DNA of 6,926 nt from an uncultured bacterium (GCA_903834855.1 CAILKS010000077.1:1-6926), one strand, 5' to 3'; positions 1-6,243 are shown, counted from the first letter of the stretch. Notes: a model not told the origin generated them from the sequence alone. Translations and numbers: made by a program.

Positions 1-1338
1 GATGAACAATTAGACTTTACAACTGTATATGCTATTGGTCGCCAAGGTATTGCAATGAGAAGTATGGATGATGAAAAGAAAGATTTAACACCGTTACTTG
101 ATGTGATTCTTGAAAAAGTTCCAAAGGCAACAGGAAATATAAATAATCCATTTAAGGCTCAAGTGTTTAATCTAGCTTATGATAATTTCCTTGGACGTAT
201 GGCTGTAGCTAGAATTTATGATGGTATAGCAAAAGTTGGTGAAGAAATTATTGTAAAAAAGGCAACTGGCGAAACAAGAAAAGGTAAAATTACAAAAATT
301 TATACTTTTAACGGTATTGAAAGAGTGGATGCACAAACCGCTGAGGCTGGAGATATTGCTATGATCGCAGGGTTTTCTGATATTTTCATTGGTGAGACAT
401 TTATAAAAAATGCTGATCAAGAACCTATGGAAGCCATTCATATTGATGAGCCAACAATTGCTCTTCACTTTTTGGTGAATGATTCACCATTTGCTGGTAA
501 GGAAGGGAAATTTGTTACAGGTCGCCAGATTCGTGACAGACTAGAAAAAGAACTTGAAATAAACGTTGGTCTTCGTGTTGATTTTGATATGGATAAATAT
601 TTAGTTTATGGTCGTGGAGAACTTCACATTGGTGTTTTGCTTGAGACAATGCGTCGTGAAGGTTATGAGCTTCAGGTGTCACAACCTCAAGTTATTTTCC
701 ATGAAAAAGATGGAGTTAAGGAAGAGCCATATGAAGAACTTGTTATTGATGTACCAGTAGAATCATCTGGTATCGTTATGGAAAAGTTGGGACGTAGAAA
801 GGCGATGATTACAGATATGTCAGAAAAGCATGGAGTGAATCGTATTAAGGCTGAGATTCCTACTCGTGGATTACTTGGATATCGTGGAGAATTCGTTATT
901 GATACAAAAGGTCTTGGTATTTTATCAGCACGATATTTAAAGTTTGCCTCATACGCTGGAGAAATTACTCGTCGTCTTGTTGGGTCTATGACTTCAATGG
1001 CAAATGGTAAGTCACTAGCTTTTTCTCTTTGGAATCTTCAAGATAGAGGAGTTATTTATATTCTACCTAACACTGAAGTTTATGAAGGTATGGTTATTGG
1101 TAATACTTCAAAGGGTGAGGAAATGATGGTGAACCCGACAAAAGGAAAACAACTTTCAAACATGCGTTCCTCAGGTACTGATGAGGCTGTTACTCTTGTT
1201 CCAGCTTGGGAAATTACAATTGAACGTGGTCTTGAAATTATGAATGCTGATGAATATTTGGAAGTTACACCAAAGTCAGTACGTTTGAGAAAGCAATTGC
1301 TTACCGAATCCGACCGCGCTAAGTCAAATCGTAAATAA
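1..1338 (+). CDS. typA: Translational GTPase TypA/BipA, 5'-truncated by window edge
   Basis: The reading frame is open from base 1 and ends in TAA at 1336-1338, giving 445 residues. TypA/BipA proteins are about 600 residues, so nearly the whole N-terminal GTP-binding domain lies outside the window. The first visible residues correspond to the end of that domain (DFTTVYAIGRQG, the G5 region). Then come the beta-barrel domain II (about 45-130), the SPFAGKEGKFVTGRQI block, the GRGELHIGVLLETMRREGYE block of domain III, TRGLLGYRGEF, and the C-terminal NMRSSGTDEAV and LTESDRAKSNRK blocks. These are diagnostic for TypA rather than EF-G or LepA. TypA binds the ribosome and is linked in other bacteria to stress or low-temperature ribosome assembly. 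The ATG at 55 is internal, not the true start. The G5 segment reads AIG where relatives usually have ASA. Family identification is near certain. Confidence 0.97.
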   Translation, partial: DEQLDFTTVYAIGRQGIAMRSMDDEKKDLTPLLDVILEKVPKATGNINNPFKAQVFNLAYDNFLGRMAVARIYDGIAKVGEEIIVKKATGETRKGKITKIYTFNGIERVDAQTAEAGDIAMIAGFSDIFIGETFIKNADQEPMEAIHIDEPTIALHFLVNDSPFAGKEGKFVTGRQIRDRLEKELEINVGLRVDFDMDKYLVYGRGELHIGVLLETMRREGYELQVSQPQVIFHEKDGVKEEPYEELVIDVPVESSGIVMEKLGRRKAMITDMSEKHGVNRIKAEIPTRGLLGYRGEFVIDTKGLGILSARYLKFASYAGEITRRLVGSMTSMANGKSLAFSLWNLQDRGVIYILPNTEVYEGMVIGNTSKGEEMMVNPTKGKQLSNMRSSGTDEAVTLVPAWEITIERGLEIMNADEYLEVTPKSVRLRKQLLTESDRAKSNRK

Positions 1339-1452
1339 ATCGAATCATCTACTGCGTTATGGAGCCTCTCGCACTCGGTCAATGTACTATTAAGTACATC
1401 TCTCTCGTGCGTTTCTCCATGCCTTGTATCTAATCCAATTTCTTTACGATTT
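1326..1452. repeat. Long imperfect palindrome between typA and the DUF192 gene
   Basis: The outer arms AAATCGTAAA (1326-1335) and TTTACGATTT (1443-1452) are perfect inverted repeats. Inward, symmetry continues with mismatches: ATGGAG (1359-1364) with CTCCAT (1415-1420), CGCAC (1370-1374) with GTGCG (1407-1411), and ATGTACT (1382-1388) with AGTACAT (1393-1399) around an ATTA loop. The left arm includes the last typA codons and its stop; the right arm reaches the presumed promoter of the next gene. There is no clear U-tract, so it is not a textbook terminator, although it may stop or protect the typA transcript. From memory, the TGCGTT...TGTAC...GTACA...GCCTTG layout resembles a dispersed intergenic palindrome seen in many bacteria; I could not search for it. 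Confidence 0.75.
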
Positions 1453-1473
1453 AAGAAAATAGTAAGGTATACT
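1443..1473 (+). promoter_or_regulatory. Predicted promoter of the DUF192 gene (leaderless)
   Basis: TATACT (1468-1473) is a good -10 box, and TTTACG (1443-1448) a fair -35 with a 19-base spacer. The expected transcription start falls at or within a base or two of the ATG at 1480, so no leader or Shine-Dalgarno site would be transcribed. The 11-mer TAAGGTATACT (1463-1473) recurs exactly before the glutaredoxin gene. Confidence 0.55.
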
Positions 1474-1479
1474 GTTTCA

Positions 1480-1986
1480 ATGTATAAACATAAACTATCT
1501 CATAAAGAAAAACGGGGAGCTATTTATTTTTTATTAGTGATACTTTTATGTTTTGTAGTTTTGTATGGATATAAGTGTGCTTCTACAAAAGTTTGTCAGC
1601 CTATGTTTTTAGAAAATGTATTTCGTAAGAATGTAGATATTACTTTTCCTAATGGGAAAATAAGTGCTATGGTTGTTGATACAAAAGAATCTCGTGAAGA
1701 GGGACTTTCTGGAAGAGAGGGTTTAAGTGATGGAGAAGGAATGCTTTTTGATTTTGGTATCTCAGGAAAGTTTGGTTTCTGGATGAAGGATATGCTTTTC
1801 CCAATTGATATGATTTGGATAAATAGTAATGGAATTATTGTAGATATAGTTGAAAATGCATTACCAGAAGATTATCCAAAGACATATATAAATAGTCCAC
1901 CAGCATCTTATGTTCTTGAAATTGGTGCAAATAAATCTCGTGCGTATGGATTATTTTTAGGAAGTAAAGTAAATATTGGGAAATAA
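1480..1986 (+). CDS. Membrane-anchored DUF192 family protein
   Basis: This 168-residue protein has a short lysine-rich N-terminus, one hydrophobic segment (about 14-31, IYFLLVILLCFVVLYGY), then an extracytoplasmic DUF192 domain (about 52-166). Family hallmarks are all visible: SREEGLSGREGL (71-82), GMLFDF (87-92), FWMKDM (100-105), PIDMIWI (108-114), the IVENALPE stretch (123-130), ASYVLEI (142-148) and a closing G-K-V segment. DUF192 proteins are small beta-rich proteins of unknown biochemical role, usually exported, as expected here from the anchor. Two cysteines (33 and 39) lie just outside the membrane segment. The ATG at 1480 follows the presumed -10 box by six bases and no Shine-Dalgarno precedes it, which fits a leaderless mRNA. 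The gene is convergent with rnpB. The family is clear; the function is unknown. Confidence 0.92.
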   Translation: MYKHKLSHKEKRGAIYFLLVILLCFVVLYGYKCASTKVCQPMFLENVFRKNVDITFPNGKISAMVVDTKESREEGLSGREGLSDGEGMLFDFGISGKFGFWMKDMLFPIDMIWINSNGIIVDIVENALPEDYPKTYINSPPASYVLEIGANKSRAYGLFLGSKVNIGK

Positions 1987-2004
1987 TATAAATTGTATAA
2001 TCTG

Positions 2005-2039
2005 AAAAAGAAAGTGCCACCCGTTAGGGTGGCACTTTC
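2005..2039 (-). terminator. Rho-independent terminator of rnpB, possibly bidirectional
   Basis: A perfect 13-bp stem, GAAAGTGCCACCC (2010-2022) with GGGTGGCACTTTC (2027-2039), closes a GTTA loop. Read on the minus strand the stem is followed directly by TTTTTC, a proper U-tract, just beyond the 3' end of the RNase P RNA. In the plus direction it lies 23 bases after the DUF192 stop but is followed by ATATATTCTTT, so it is weaker there; the hairpin may still serve both convergent genes. Confidence 0.88.
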
Positions 2040-2043
2040 ATAT

Positions 2044-2327
2044 ATTCTTTGTCTATAAGCCGAGTTCTGTATTTGTATAGACATTTATCTTGTCTCTACA
2101 TTGCTGTAAAGATCTAGCGACACTCTTACAATGTAAACATTGTAAGCACGGTCTTGCACACACGTATGTATTTAGCCGTTTCAGCCGGACTAAACCGGAT
2201 CGTTTCTGTTCGCAACACAATGGTCACCCATGATGGGAATTACCCACTACGCTTGTTATGTAAACATAACTATGTGCTCGGACTTTCCTCACGATATTTC
2301 TATCGCGCGTCTATCCAACAAAGAACT
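2044..2327 (-). ncRNA. rnpB: RNase P RNA, compact bacterial form
   Basis: This is the catalytic RNA that removes 5' leaders from pre-tRNA. Read on the minus strand, the 5' part has the conserved GAGGAAAGUCCGAGC (complement of 2276-2290) and the 3' part ACAGAACUCGGCUUAUAG (complement of 2053-2070). These form helix P4, with CCGAG/CUCGG compensating the usual CCGGG/CCCGG. P1 is UUCUUUGU (2325-2318) with ACAAAGAA (2052-2045), and P2 is GAUAGAC with GUCUAUA. AGAUAAAUG corresponds to the conserved AGAUGAAUG upstream of P4's 3' strand. Ends are set from P1, the promoter spacing and the terminator. At about 284 nucleotides it is much shorter than the roughly 377 of E. coli. The loss appears to be in the specificity domain, since no GGUAAGAGC-like CR-III is visible. 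The L15 region reads GAGUGUCGCUAGAU without a GGU. Confidence 0.95.
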
Positions 2328-2332
2328 TCATA

Positions 2333-2361
2333 ACGATACTACATTTTTATAGACATGTCAA
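2333..2361 (-). promoter_or_regulatory. Predicted rnpB promoter
   Basis: On the minus strand there is a perfect -35 TTGACA (2361-2356), a 17-base spacer and TATCGT (2338-2333) as -10. The predicted start lands near 2326-2327, exactly where the P1 helix of the RNase P RNA begins, so promoter and RNA end support each other. It lies back to back with the murJ promoter. Confidence 0.7.
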
Positions 2362-2381
2362 AGTTTTTATTTATTATATGT

Positions 2382-2387
2382 TATAAT
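2382..2387 (+). promoter_or_regulatory. Predicted murJ -10 box (leaderless)
   Basis: A perfect TATAAT ends 10 bases before the murJ ATG at 2398, predicting a leader of only 3-4 bases. No convincing -35 is seen at the normal distance. A second candidate, TAGACA (2350-2355) with TATTAT (2372-2377), would give a leader of about 14 bases, also without a Shine-Dalgarno site. Confidence 0.5.
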
Positions 2388-2397
2388 AATACTTAAT

Positions 2398-3672
2398 ATG
2401 ATTTTCAAGAATTCAGTACTACTCGCCATATTTTCGATGCTTTCAGTGTTGCTTGGTATTGTGCGTGACAGACTTTTATCTACCCATGTTGGAGTCGGTC
2501 CTATTCTAGATATTTATAATGCATCATTTCGACTTCCGGACTTTCTGTATGCAATGTCACTTGCCTTTGTAACGGCAGGAACAGTTGTACCGTTTTTAAC
2601 TGTTGAAAATAAAGCAGGGGATGTTATTGATTCACGACATAGACTTTCTTCCATTTCACTTTTCTTTGCTGGAGTTGCATCACTTGTAGGTTTATTAATT
2701 GCAATTACTATACCACTATACGCACATATTATTGTTCCTGGATTTACATCTGAGCAAACAATTATTTTCATTAGTGTTACCAGACTGTTAATGATACAAC
2801 CAATTTTACTTGGCATCACATCTCTAATTTCATGTTTCGCACAAATGAGAAATCATTTTGTTTTGTATGGTATTGCACCGCTTGGATATTCTTTAGGAAT
2901 CATTGGTGGAATTATTTATCTGTATCCTATTTATGGAGTACATGGACTTATTTATGGAGTAATTATTGGTGCTTTTATTTCTCTCTTTATTCAATTGTAT
3001 TCATTGAGAGGTACAAAAATGTTAGAAGTGCTCCCATATTTTTCTTTCAAACATATTAAAGAACTTTTCAGACTCTCATTTCCACGTACTGGTGTAAATA
3101 TTCTTACTCAATTACGTAACATTTTCTTTACAGCTTTTGCGACCACTCTCGGACCTGGAGCACTTTCTAGTTATTTATTTGCACAAAGAATTACTGATGC
3201 TGTAACACAAATTATTCAACAAAGTATTACAACTGCAAGTTTGCCAGTTCTCTCAAAAGAATTTGTGGAAAATAGAATAAGTGAATATAGACGTGTTGTG
3301 AAGCAATATATTATTATTCTCGGTGCGATTGGATTTTTTGCATCAATTACAATTTATTCTTTGCGTGATCTTTTTATTACTATTTTATATGGGAATACTC
3401 CGGCACATGATTTGATCGCTTTTTTCTTGGTTGGATTTTTAATCGCATTACCACTTCAGATGATGATTGGTTATTATTCTATTTCACTTTACTCGGCTAA
3501 AGATACAAAAAGTGTTTTCTATTCTAATTTTATTTCTACAGTAGTTGCTGTTTTTGCTTGTTATTCTACTCAACAAATGGGGAATGTGAGTCTAGTTTAT
3601 GGAGTTATTGCTATGACAGTTTCTAATTTTGTAGTTATTTCTCTTTTATATACCAAGAAAAGACTTTTGTAA
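2398..3672 (+). CDS. murJ: MurJ/MviN-type lipid II flippase, short form
   Basis: This is a 424-residue polytopic membrane protein of the MOP superfamily. MurJ moves lipid II, the peptidoglycan precursor, across the cytoplasmic membrane. The first helix carries the family signature LGIVRDRLL, with R23 and D24 matching the essential arginine/aspartate of E. coli MurJ. D38 and the FRLPDFL block (44-50) follow, then IVPGF (112-116), equivalent to the APGF motif after the first helices. FPRTGVNILTQLRN starts helix 7, and SYLFAQRITDAV (258-269) carries the conserved arginine R264. E. coli MurJ has about 511 residues and 14 helices; this protein stops after about 12, at LLYTKKRLL, so the last helix pair is absent. 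The ATG at 2398 sits 10 bases after TATAAT, and nothing upstream is conserved. The gene is divergent from rnpB and precedes lepA by 75 bases. Confidence 0.9.
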   Translation: MIFKNSVLLAIFSMLSVLLGIVRDRLLSTHVGVGPILDIYNASFRLPDFLYAMSLAFVTAGTVVPFLTVENKAGDVIDSRHRLSSISLFFAGVASLVGLLIAITIPLYAHIIVPGFTSEQTIIFISVTRLLMIQPILLGITSLISCFAQMRNHFVLYGIAPLGYSLGIIGGIIYLYPIYGVHGLIYGVIIGAFISLFIQLYSLRGTKMLEVLPYFSFKHIKELFRLSFPRTGVNILTQLRNIFFTAFATTLGPGALSSYLFAQRITDAVTQIIQQSITTASLPVLSKEFVENRISEYRRVVKQYIIILGAIGFFASITIYSLRDLFITILYGNTPAHDLIAFFLVGFLIALPLQMMIGYYSISLYSAKDTKSVFYSNFISTVVAVFACYSTQQMGNVSLVYGVIAMTVSNFVVISLLYTKKRLL

Positions 3673-3683
3673 AAAGAAGCCCA

Positions 3684-3716
3684 TATAAAGAATTTTCCTT
3701 TATAATTTCTCTGTTT
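3684..3716 (+). terminator. Weak hairpin after murJ, possible terminator
   Basis: TATAAAG (3684-3690) and CTTTATA (3698-3704) form a 7-bp inverted repeat with a 7-base loop, followed by a T-rich stretch ending in CTGTTTT. The stem is AT-rich, so termination would be weak. It also contains a TATAAT (3701-3706) that could belong to a second lepA promoter. Confidence 0.3.
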
Positions 3717-3726
3717 TCGTGTAGTA

Positions 3727-3732
3727 TAGAAT
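3727..3732 (+). promoter_or_regulatory. Predicted lepA -10 box (near-leaderless)
   Basis: TAGAAT (3727-3732, within TAGTATAGAAT) matches five of six -10 positions and ends 15 bases before the ATG, giving a leader of about 8 bases. The leader (ACTTAAACTTAAC) has no Shine-Dalgarno sequence. Confidence 0.45.
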
Positions 3733-3747
3733 GTACTTAAACTTAAC

Positions 3748-5550
3748 ATGGAGATACGGAACTTTTCAATCATTGCGCATATAGATCACGGAAAATCTAC
3801 CCTAGCGGATAGGTTACTTGAAGTTACCTCAACTGTAGATAAGCGTCATATGAAGGAGCAAGTCTTGGACTCAATGGAACTTGAACGTGAGCGTGGCATT
3901 ACAATTAAAATGACGCCTGTTCGAATGAATTGGAAAGGGGAAGATGGTAAGGATTATATTTTGAACCTTATCGATACTCCAGGGCATATTGATTTTTCTT
4001 ATGAAGTATCACGCGCTCTTCAAGCAGTTGAAGGAACTTTACTTTTGGTTGATTCAACACAAGGTATACAAGCGCAGACTCTTACAACTCTTGAGATGGC
4101 TAGAAATTCTGGACTAACAATTATTCCTGTAATTACAAAAATAGATAGTCCAATTGCAAGACCGGACGATGTGAAAGAAGAAATAATGGAATTACTTAAA
4201 TGTGAAGAATCAGACATTTTGGCTGTGTCCGGAAAAACAGGTGAAGGTGTAAAAGAATTAATTAAAGAAATAATCAAAAGAGTTCCAGAACCAAAAAGCG
4301 AATTCGTTGATGCACAAGGTAAAGAAACACGTGCGCTTATTTTTGATTTTGAATATAGTAATCACATGGGTGTTATTTTGTATGTGCGAGTACTTGATGG
4401 AAACATAAAAGCAGGTGACACACTTTTATTTATTCAATCTAAAGCTAAATTTATTATTCGTGAAGTCGGTACATTTTCTCCAGAGAAGCGTGAGACTGGA
4501 GTTGTACAAGCAGGAGAGATTGGTTATATAGTAACCGGAATTAAAGAGCCGGGTATTGCTCGCGTTGGAGATACAGTTACAACATTTTCAAAACCGCTTC
4601 CAACTTTCCCTGGATATGCCGAGCCAGTACCAATTGTTTTTGCATCTATTTATCCTGAATCACAAGATGAATTCAATGATTTAAGGTCGTCACTCTCAAA
4701 ATTAAAATTATCTGACTCATCACTTACTTTTGAAGAAGAATCATCCGGCGCGCTAGGTCGCGGTTTTAGATGCGGATTTCTTGGAATGCTTCACTTGGAA
4801 ATTATTACAGAGAGATTGAGACGTGAATTTGATCAAGAACTCGTGGTTACAACACCATCGATTACTTATGAAGTAACTTTAAAAAATGGTGAGGTAGAGA
4901 TGGTTTATACGCCAATACATTTTCCTGATCATGGTATGTATACATCTGTTCGTGAACCATGGATTATTTTGACCATTATTACCCCACACGATTATGTGAG
5001 TCCACTTATGCAGTTATTTCCACCGCATGAGGCCACAGTGTCAGATTTGGCTGATTGGGGGCACGATAGAGTCAAGATAACCTTAAATATGCCACTTCGT
5101 GAACTTATGCGAAACTTCTTTAATGAAGTAAAGTCAGCTTCTTCTGGTTACGCTTCTTTGGTTTATGAAAAAGGAGAAATGCGACCAGCTGATGTTACAA
5201 GGTTGGACGTTTATGTTGCTGAAGAAAGAGTGGCTGCTTTTTCTCGTGTAATACCAGAATACAGGGCACGTGAAGAAAGTGAGGAAGTTGTAGAAAAACT
5301 TGAAAAGATTTTACCAACAGAGATGTTTCGTGTAAAAATACAAGCTTATGTTCATGGAAAAATCGTTTCTTCTCGTTCTATTGCGCCAATGAAAAAAGAT
5401 GTGACTGGTTATATGTATGGAGGGGACATTACAAGAAAGATGAAATTACGTGAAAAACAAAAGAGAGGGAAGGATAGAATGGAACGCGAAGGAAAGGTTC
5501 ACATCTCCCATGATACTTTTTTAAGTATGATGAAGCCCGGGGAGAAATAA
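3748..5550 (+). CDS. lepA: Elongation factor 4 (LepA), ribosomal back-translocase GTPase
   Basis: This complete 600-residue protein matches the usual LepA length (599 in E. coli). The order is G domain (about 1-185), beta-barrel domain II (about 190-280), two alpha/beta domains (GRGFRCGFLGMLHLEIITER begins near 337), and the LepA-specific C-terminal domain (KKDVTGYMYGGDITRKMKL, KQKRGKDRM). G motifs are G1 AHIDHGKST (10-18), switch I RGITI (49-53), G3 DTPGH (76-80) with the catalytic histidine H80, G4 TKID (130-133) and G5 SGK (161-163). LepA acts on stalled or maturing ribosomes. The C-terminal YGGD segment distinguishes it from EF-G and TypA. G4 is usually NKID and G5 SAK in LepA; both differ here. 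The ATG at 3748 begins the conserved NFSIIAHIDHGK block at the normal distance. It is transcribed alone and closed by a strong hairpin. Confidence 0.98.
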   Translation: MEIRNFSIIAHIDHGKSTLADRLLEVTSTVDKRHMKEQVLDSMELERERGITIKMTPVRMNWKGEDGKDYILNLIDTPGHIDFSYEVSRALQAVEGTLLLVDSTQGIQAQTLTTLEMARNSGLTIIPVITKIDSPIARPDDVKEEIMELLKCEESDILAVSGKTGEGVKELIKEIIKRVPEPKSEFVDAQGKETRALIFDFEYSNHMGVILYVRVLDGNIKAGDTLLFIQSKAKFIIREVGTFSPEKRETGVVQAGEIGYIVTGIKEPGIARVGDTVTTFSKPLPTFPGYAEPVPIVFASIYPESQDEFNDLRSSLSKLKLSDSSLTFEEESSGALGRGFRCGFLGMLHLEIITERLRREFDQELVVTTPSITYEVTLKNGEVEMVYTPIHFPDHGMYTSVREPWIILTIITPHDYVSPLMQLFPPHEATVSDLADWGHDRVKITLNMPLRELMRNFFNEVKSASSGYASLVYEKGEMRPADVTRLDVYVAEERVAAFSRVIPEYRAREESEEVVEKLEKILPTEMFRVKIQAYVHGKIVSSRSIAPMKKDVTGYMYGGDITRKMKLREKQKRGKDRMEREGKVHISHDTFLSMMKPGEK

Positions 5551-5561
5551 ATACTACAAGA

Positions 5562-5602
5562 AATACAAAAGAGTGATTGCGAAGCAATCACTCTTTTGTA
5601 TT
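5562..5602. terminator. Bidirectional hairpin terminator between lepA and a minus-strand small ORF
   Basis: A perfect 19-bp stem (5562-5580 with 5584-5602) has a GAA triloop. The GC-richer core GAGTGATTGC/GCAATCACTC is flanked by an A-run on the left (CAAAA) and a T-run on the right (TTTTGTATT), so it can terminate lepA in one direction and the minus-strand gene in the other. The loop contains GCGAAGC, a motif known for an exceptionally stable mini-hairpin. Confidence 0.9.
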
Positions 5603-5628
5603 GTCTGCGTTAGTCTGCTAAAGTCTGC
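5603..5628. repeat. Three GTCTGC repeats at exact 10-bp spacing
   Basis: GTCTGC occurs at 5603-5608, 5613-5618 and 5623-5628, separated by GTTA and TAAA. The 10-bp period puts all copies on about the same helix face. It lies between the lepA terminator and the stop of the minus-strand small ORF. No known factor is recognised. Confidence 0.6.
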
Positions 5629-5632
5629 GTGG

Positions 5633-5743
5633 TTAGCGAACTAAGGCGATTAGTGAGAATCCAACCATGCCGATAATAGCTAGTATTGAAATTATTGCCC
5701 AAATTTTATGAATGATTTTTCTATTTTTTGATGTGAAAAGCAT
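5633..5743 (-). CDS. Putative 36-residue single-pass membrane peptide
   Basis: The minus strand encodes an ATG-initiated 36-residue peptide. It starts with a short positively charged segment (MLFTSKNRKIIHK), continues with a long hydrophobic helix (IWAIISILAIIGMVGFSLIAL) and ends in VR plus TAA. This is the usual layout of a small inner-membrane protein with a cytoplasmic N-terminus. A TATAAT on the same strand (5785-5780) predicts a leader of about 30 bases, and AGGT lies nine bases before the ATG as a weak ribosome-binding site. The gene runs towards the bidirectional terminator and is divergent from the FtsB/DivIC gene. I do not recognise the family. A charged start, one clean helix, a promoter and a terminator argue for a real gene, but 36 codons is short enough to be chance. 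Confidence 0.5.
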   Translation of the reverse strand: MLFTSKNRKIIHKIWAIISILAIIGMVGFSLIALVR

Positions 5744-5779
5744 ATTTGTTTTACCTGAGTACTCTTAAATGAGTGTGGT

Positions 5780-5793
5780 ATTATAGTTATAAT
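5780..5793. promoter_or_regulatory. Back-to-back divergent -10 boxes
   Basis: ATTATA-GT-TATAAT is a near-perfect palindrome holding two perfect -10 boxes. TATAAT on plus (5788-5793) would start the FtsB/DivIC transcript near 5800; TATAAT on minus (5785-5780) would start the small-peptide transcript near 5773. Only two bases separate them, so the two promoters cannot be opened at the same time. Neither has a good -35. Confidence 0.55.
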
Positions 5794-5805
5794 ACTAGCA
5801 ACTAT

Positions 5806-6195
5806 ATGAAAGAATATCAACAGAAGTATATAGTCCGTACAATTCTATATTCTAGGGTGACTATGGTTATTCTATTTATTTTGCTTATTCTATTTATTAG
5901 AACTATTGTTGAATTAAATGATAAAAGAATAAATGCTTCTAAATTAAGAGAAGAATCTAGCGCTGAACGTAATGATTTAGAAGAAAAAGTTGCTAAAGCA
6001 AAAAATAAAGAAGAATCAATAAAAACGGAGAGAGGTTTTGAAACTTATGTGCGCACAACTTATCCAGTTGTATCTGAAGGAGAAGGGGTTATCGTTATTT
6101 ACGATGCACCAACTAGTTTAGTTACACCAGTTCGTGAAGATATGACGGTTTGGGAGAGATTATTGGTTCTTTGGCATAAGTTTATTCAAAAATAA
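5806..6195 (+). CDS. FtsB/DivIC-like septum formation initiator protein
   Basis: From the ATG at 5806 the protein has 129 residues: a basic N-terminus (MKEYQQKYIVR), one membrane helix (about 17-36), a charged coiled coil (about 38-75), then a small extracytoplasmic region with TERGFETYVRTTYPVVSEGE followed by GVIVIYD (74-100). This matches the FtsB/DivIC pattern, in which the coiled coil is followed by a 'glu-x-x-aromatic-arg-x-x-tyr...gly-glu' segment. It ends in an amphipathic WERLLVLWHKFIQK tail. Members bridge early and late division proteins at the septum. An in-frame GTG at 5773 was rejected as the start because it precedes the -10 box and adds an unrelated WYYSYNTSNY segment. FtsB and DivIC cannot be separated reliably by sequence, so no symbol is given. 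Confidence 0.82.
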   Translation: MKEYQQKYIVRTILYSRVTMVILFILLILFIRTIVELNDKRINASKLREESSAERNDLEEKVAKAKNKEESIKTERGFETYVRTTYPVVSEGEGVIVIYDAPTSLVTPVREDMTVWERLLVLWHKFIQK

Positions 6196-6223
6196 GACTT
6201 ACCGATGAATTTTTGTTTAAATA

Positions 6224-6232
6224 TGATATTCT
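6224..6232 (+). promoter_or_regulatory. Predicted extended -10 promoter of tRNA-Gly
   Basis: TGATATTCT (6224-6232) has the TG-n motif of an extended -10 followed by TATTCT. The predicted start, near 6239, leaves only about five bases of 5' leader for RNase P to remove from the tRNA that begins at 6244. No good -35 is seen. Confidence 0.5.
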
Positions 6233-6243
6233 AGATGTTAAAT

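Noticed and set aside
172..468. Minus-strand open frame opposite typA domain II
   Set aside because: Cysteine- and serine-rich antisense shadow of a conserved gene.
1080..1382. Minus-strand open frame opposite the typA 3' end
   Set aside because: It is antisense to conserved TypA coding sequence and shows no recognisable domain.
1987..2397. A riboswitch or T-box leader before murJ
   Set aside because: The structured sequence is on the minus strand and is fully explained by RNase P RNA and its terminator.
2832..3059. Plus-strand open frame inside murJ in another frame
   Set aside because: Tryptophan- and tyrosine-rich product from frame-shifted membrane-helix codons; murJ is intact over it.
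4020..4277. Minus-strand open frame opposite the lepA G domain
   Set aside because: Antisense to conserved G4/G5 region with no independent support.
5773..5805. GTG at 5773 as the start of the FtsB/DivIC protein
   Set aside because: It lies upstream of the -10 box and adds a tyrosine-rich segment unlike the family; ATG at 5806 fits the promoter and topology.
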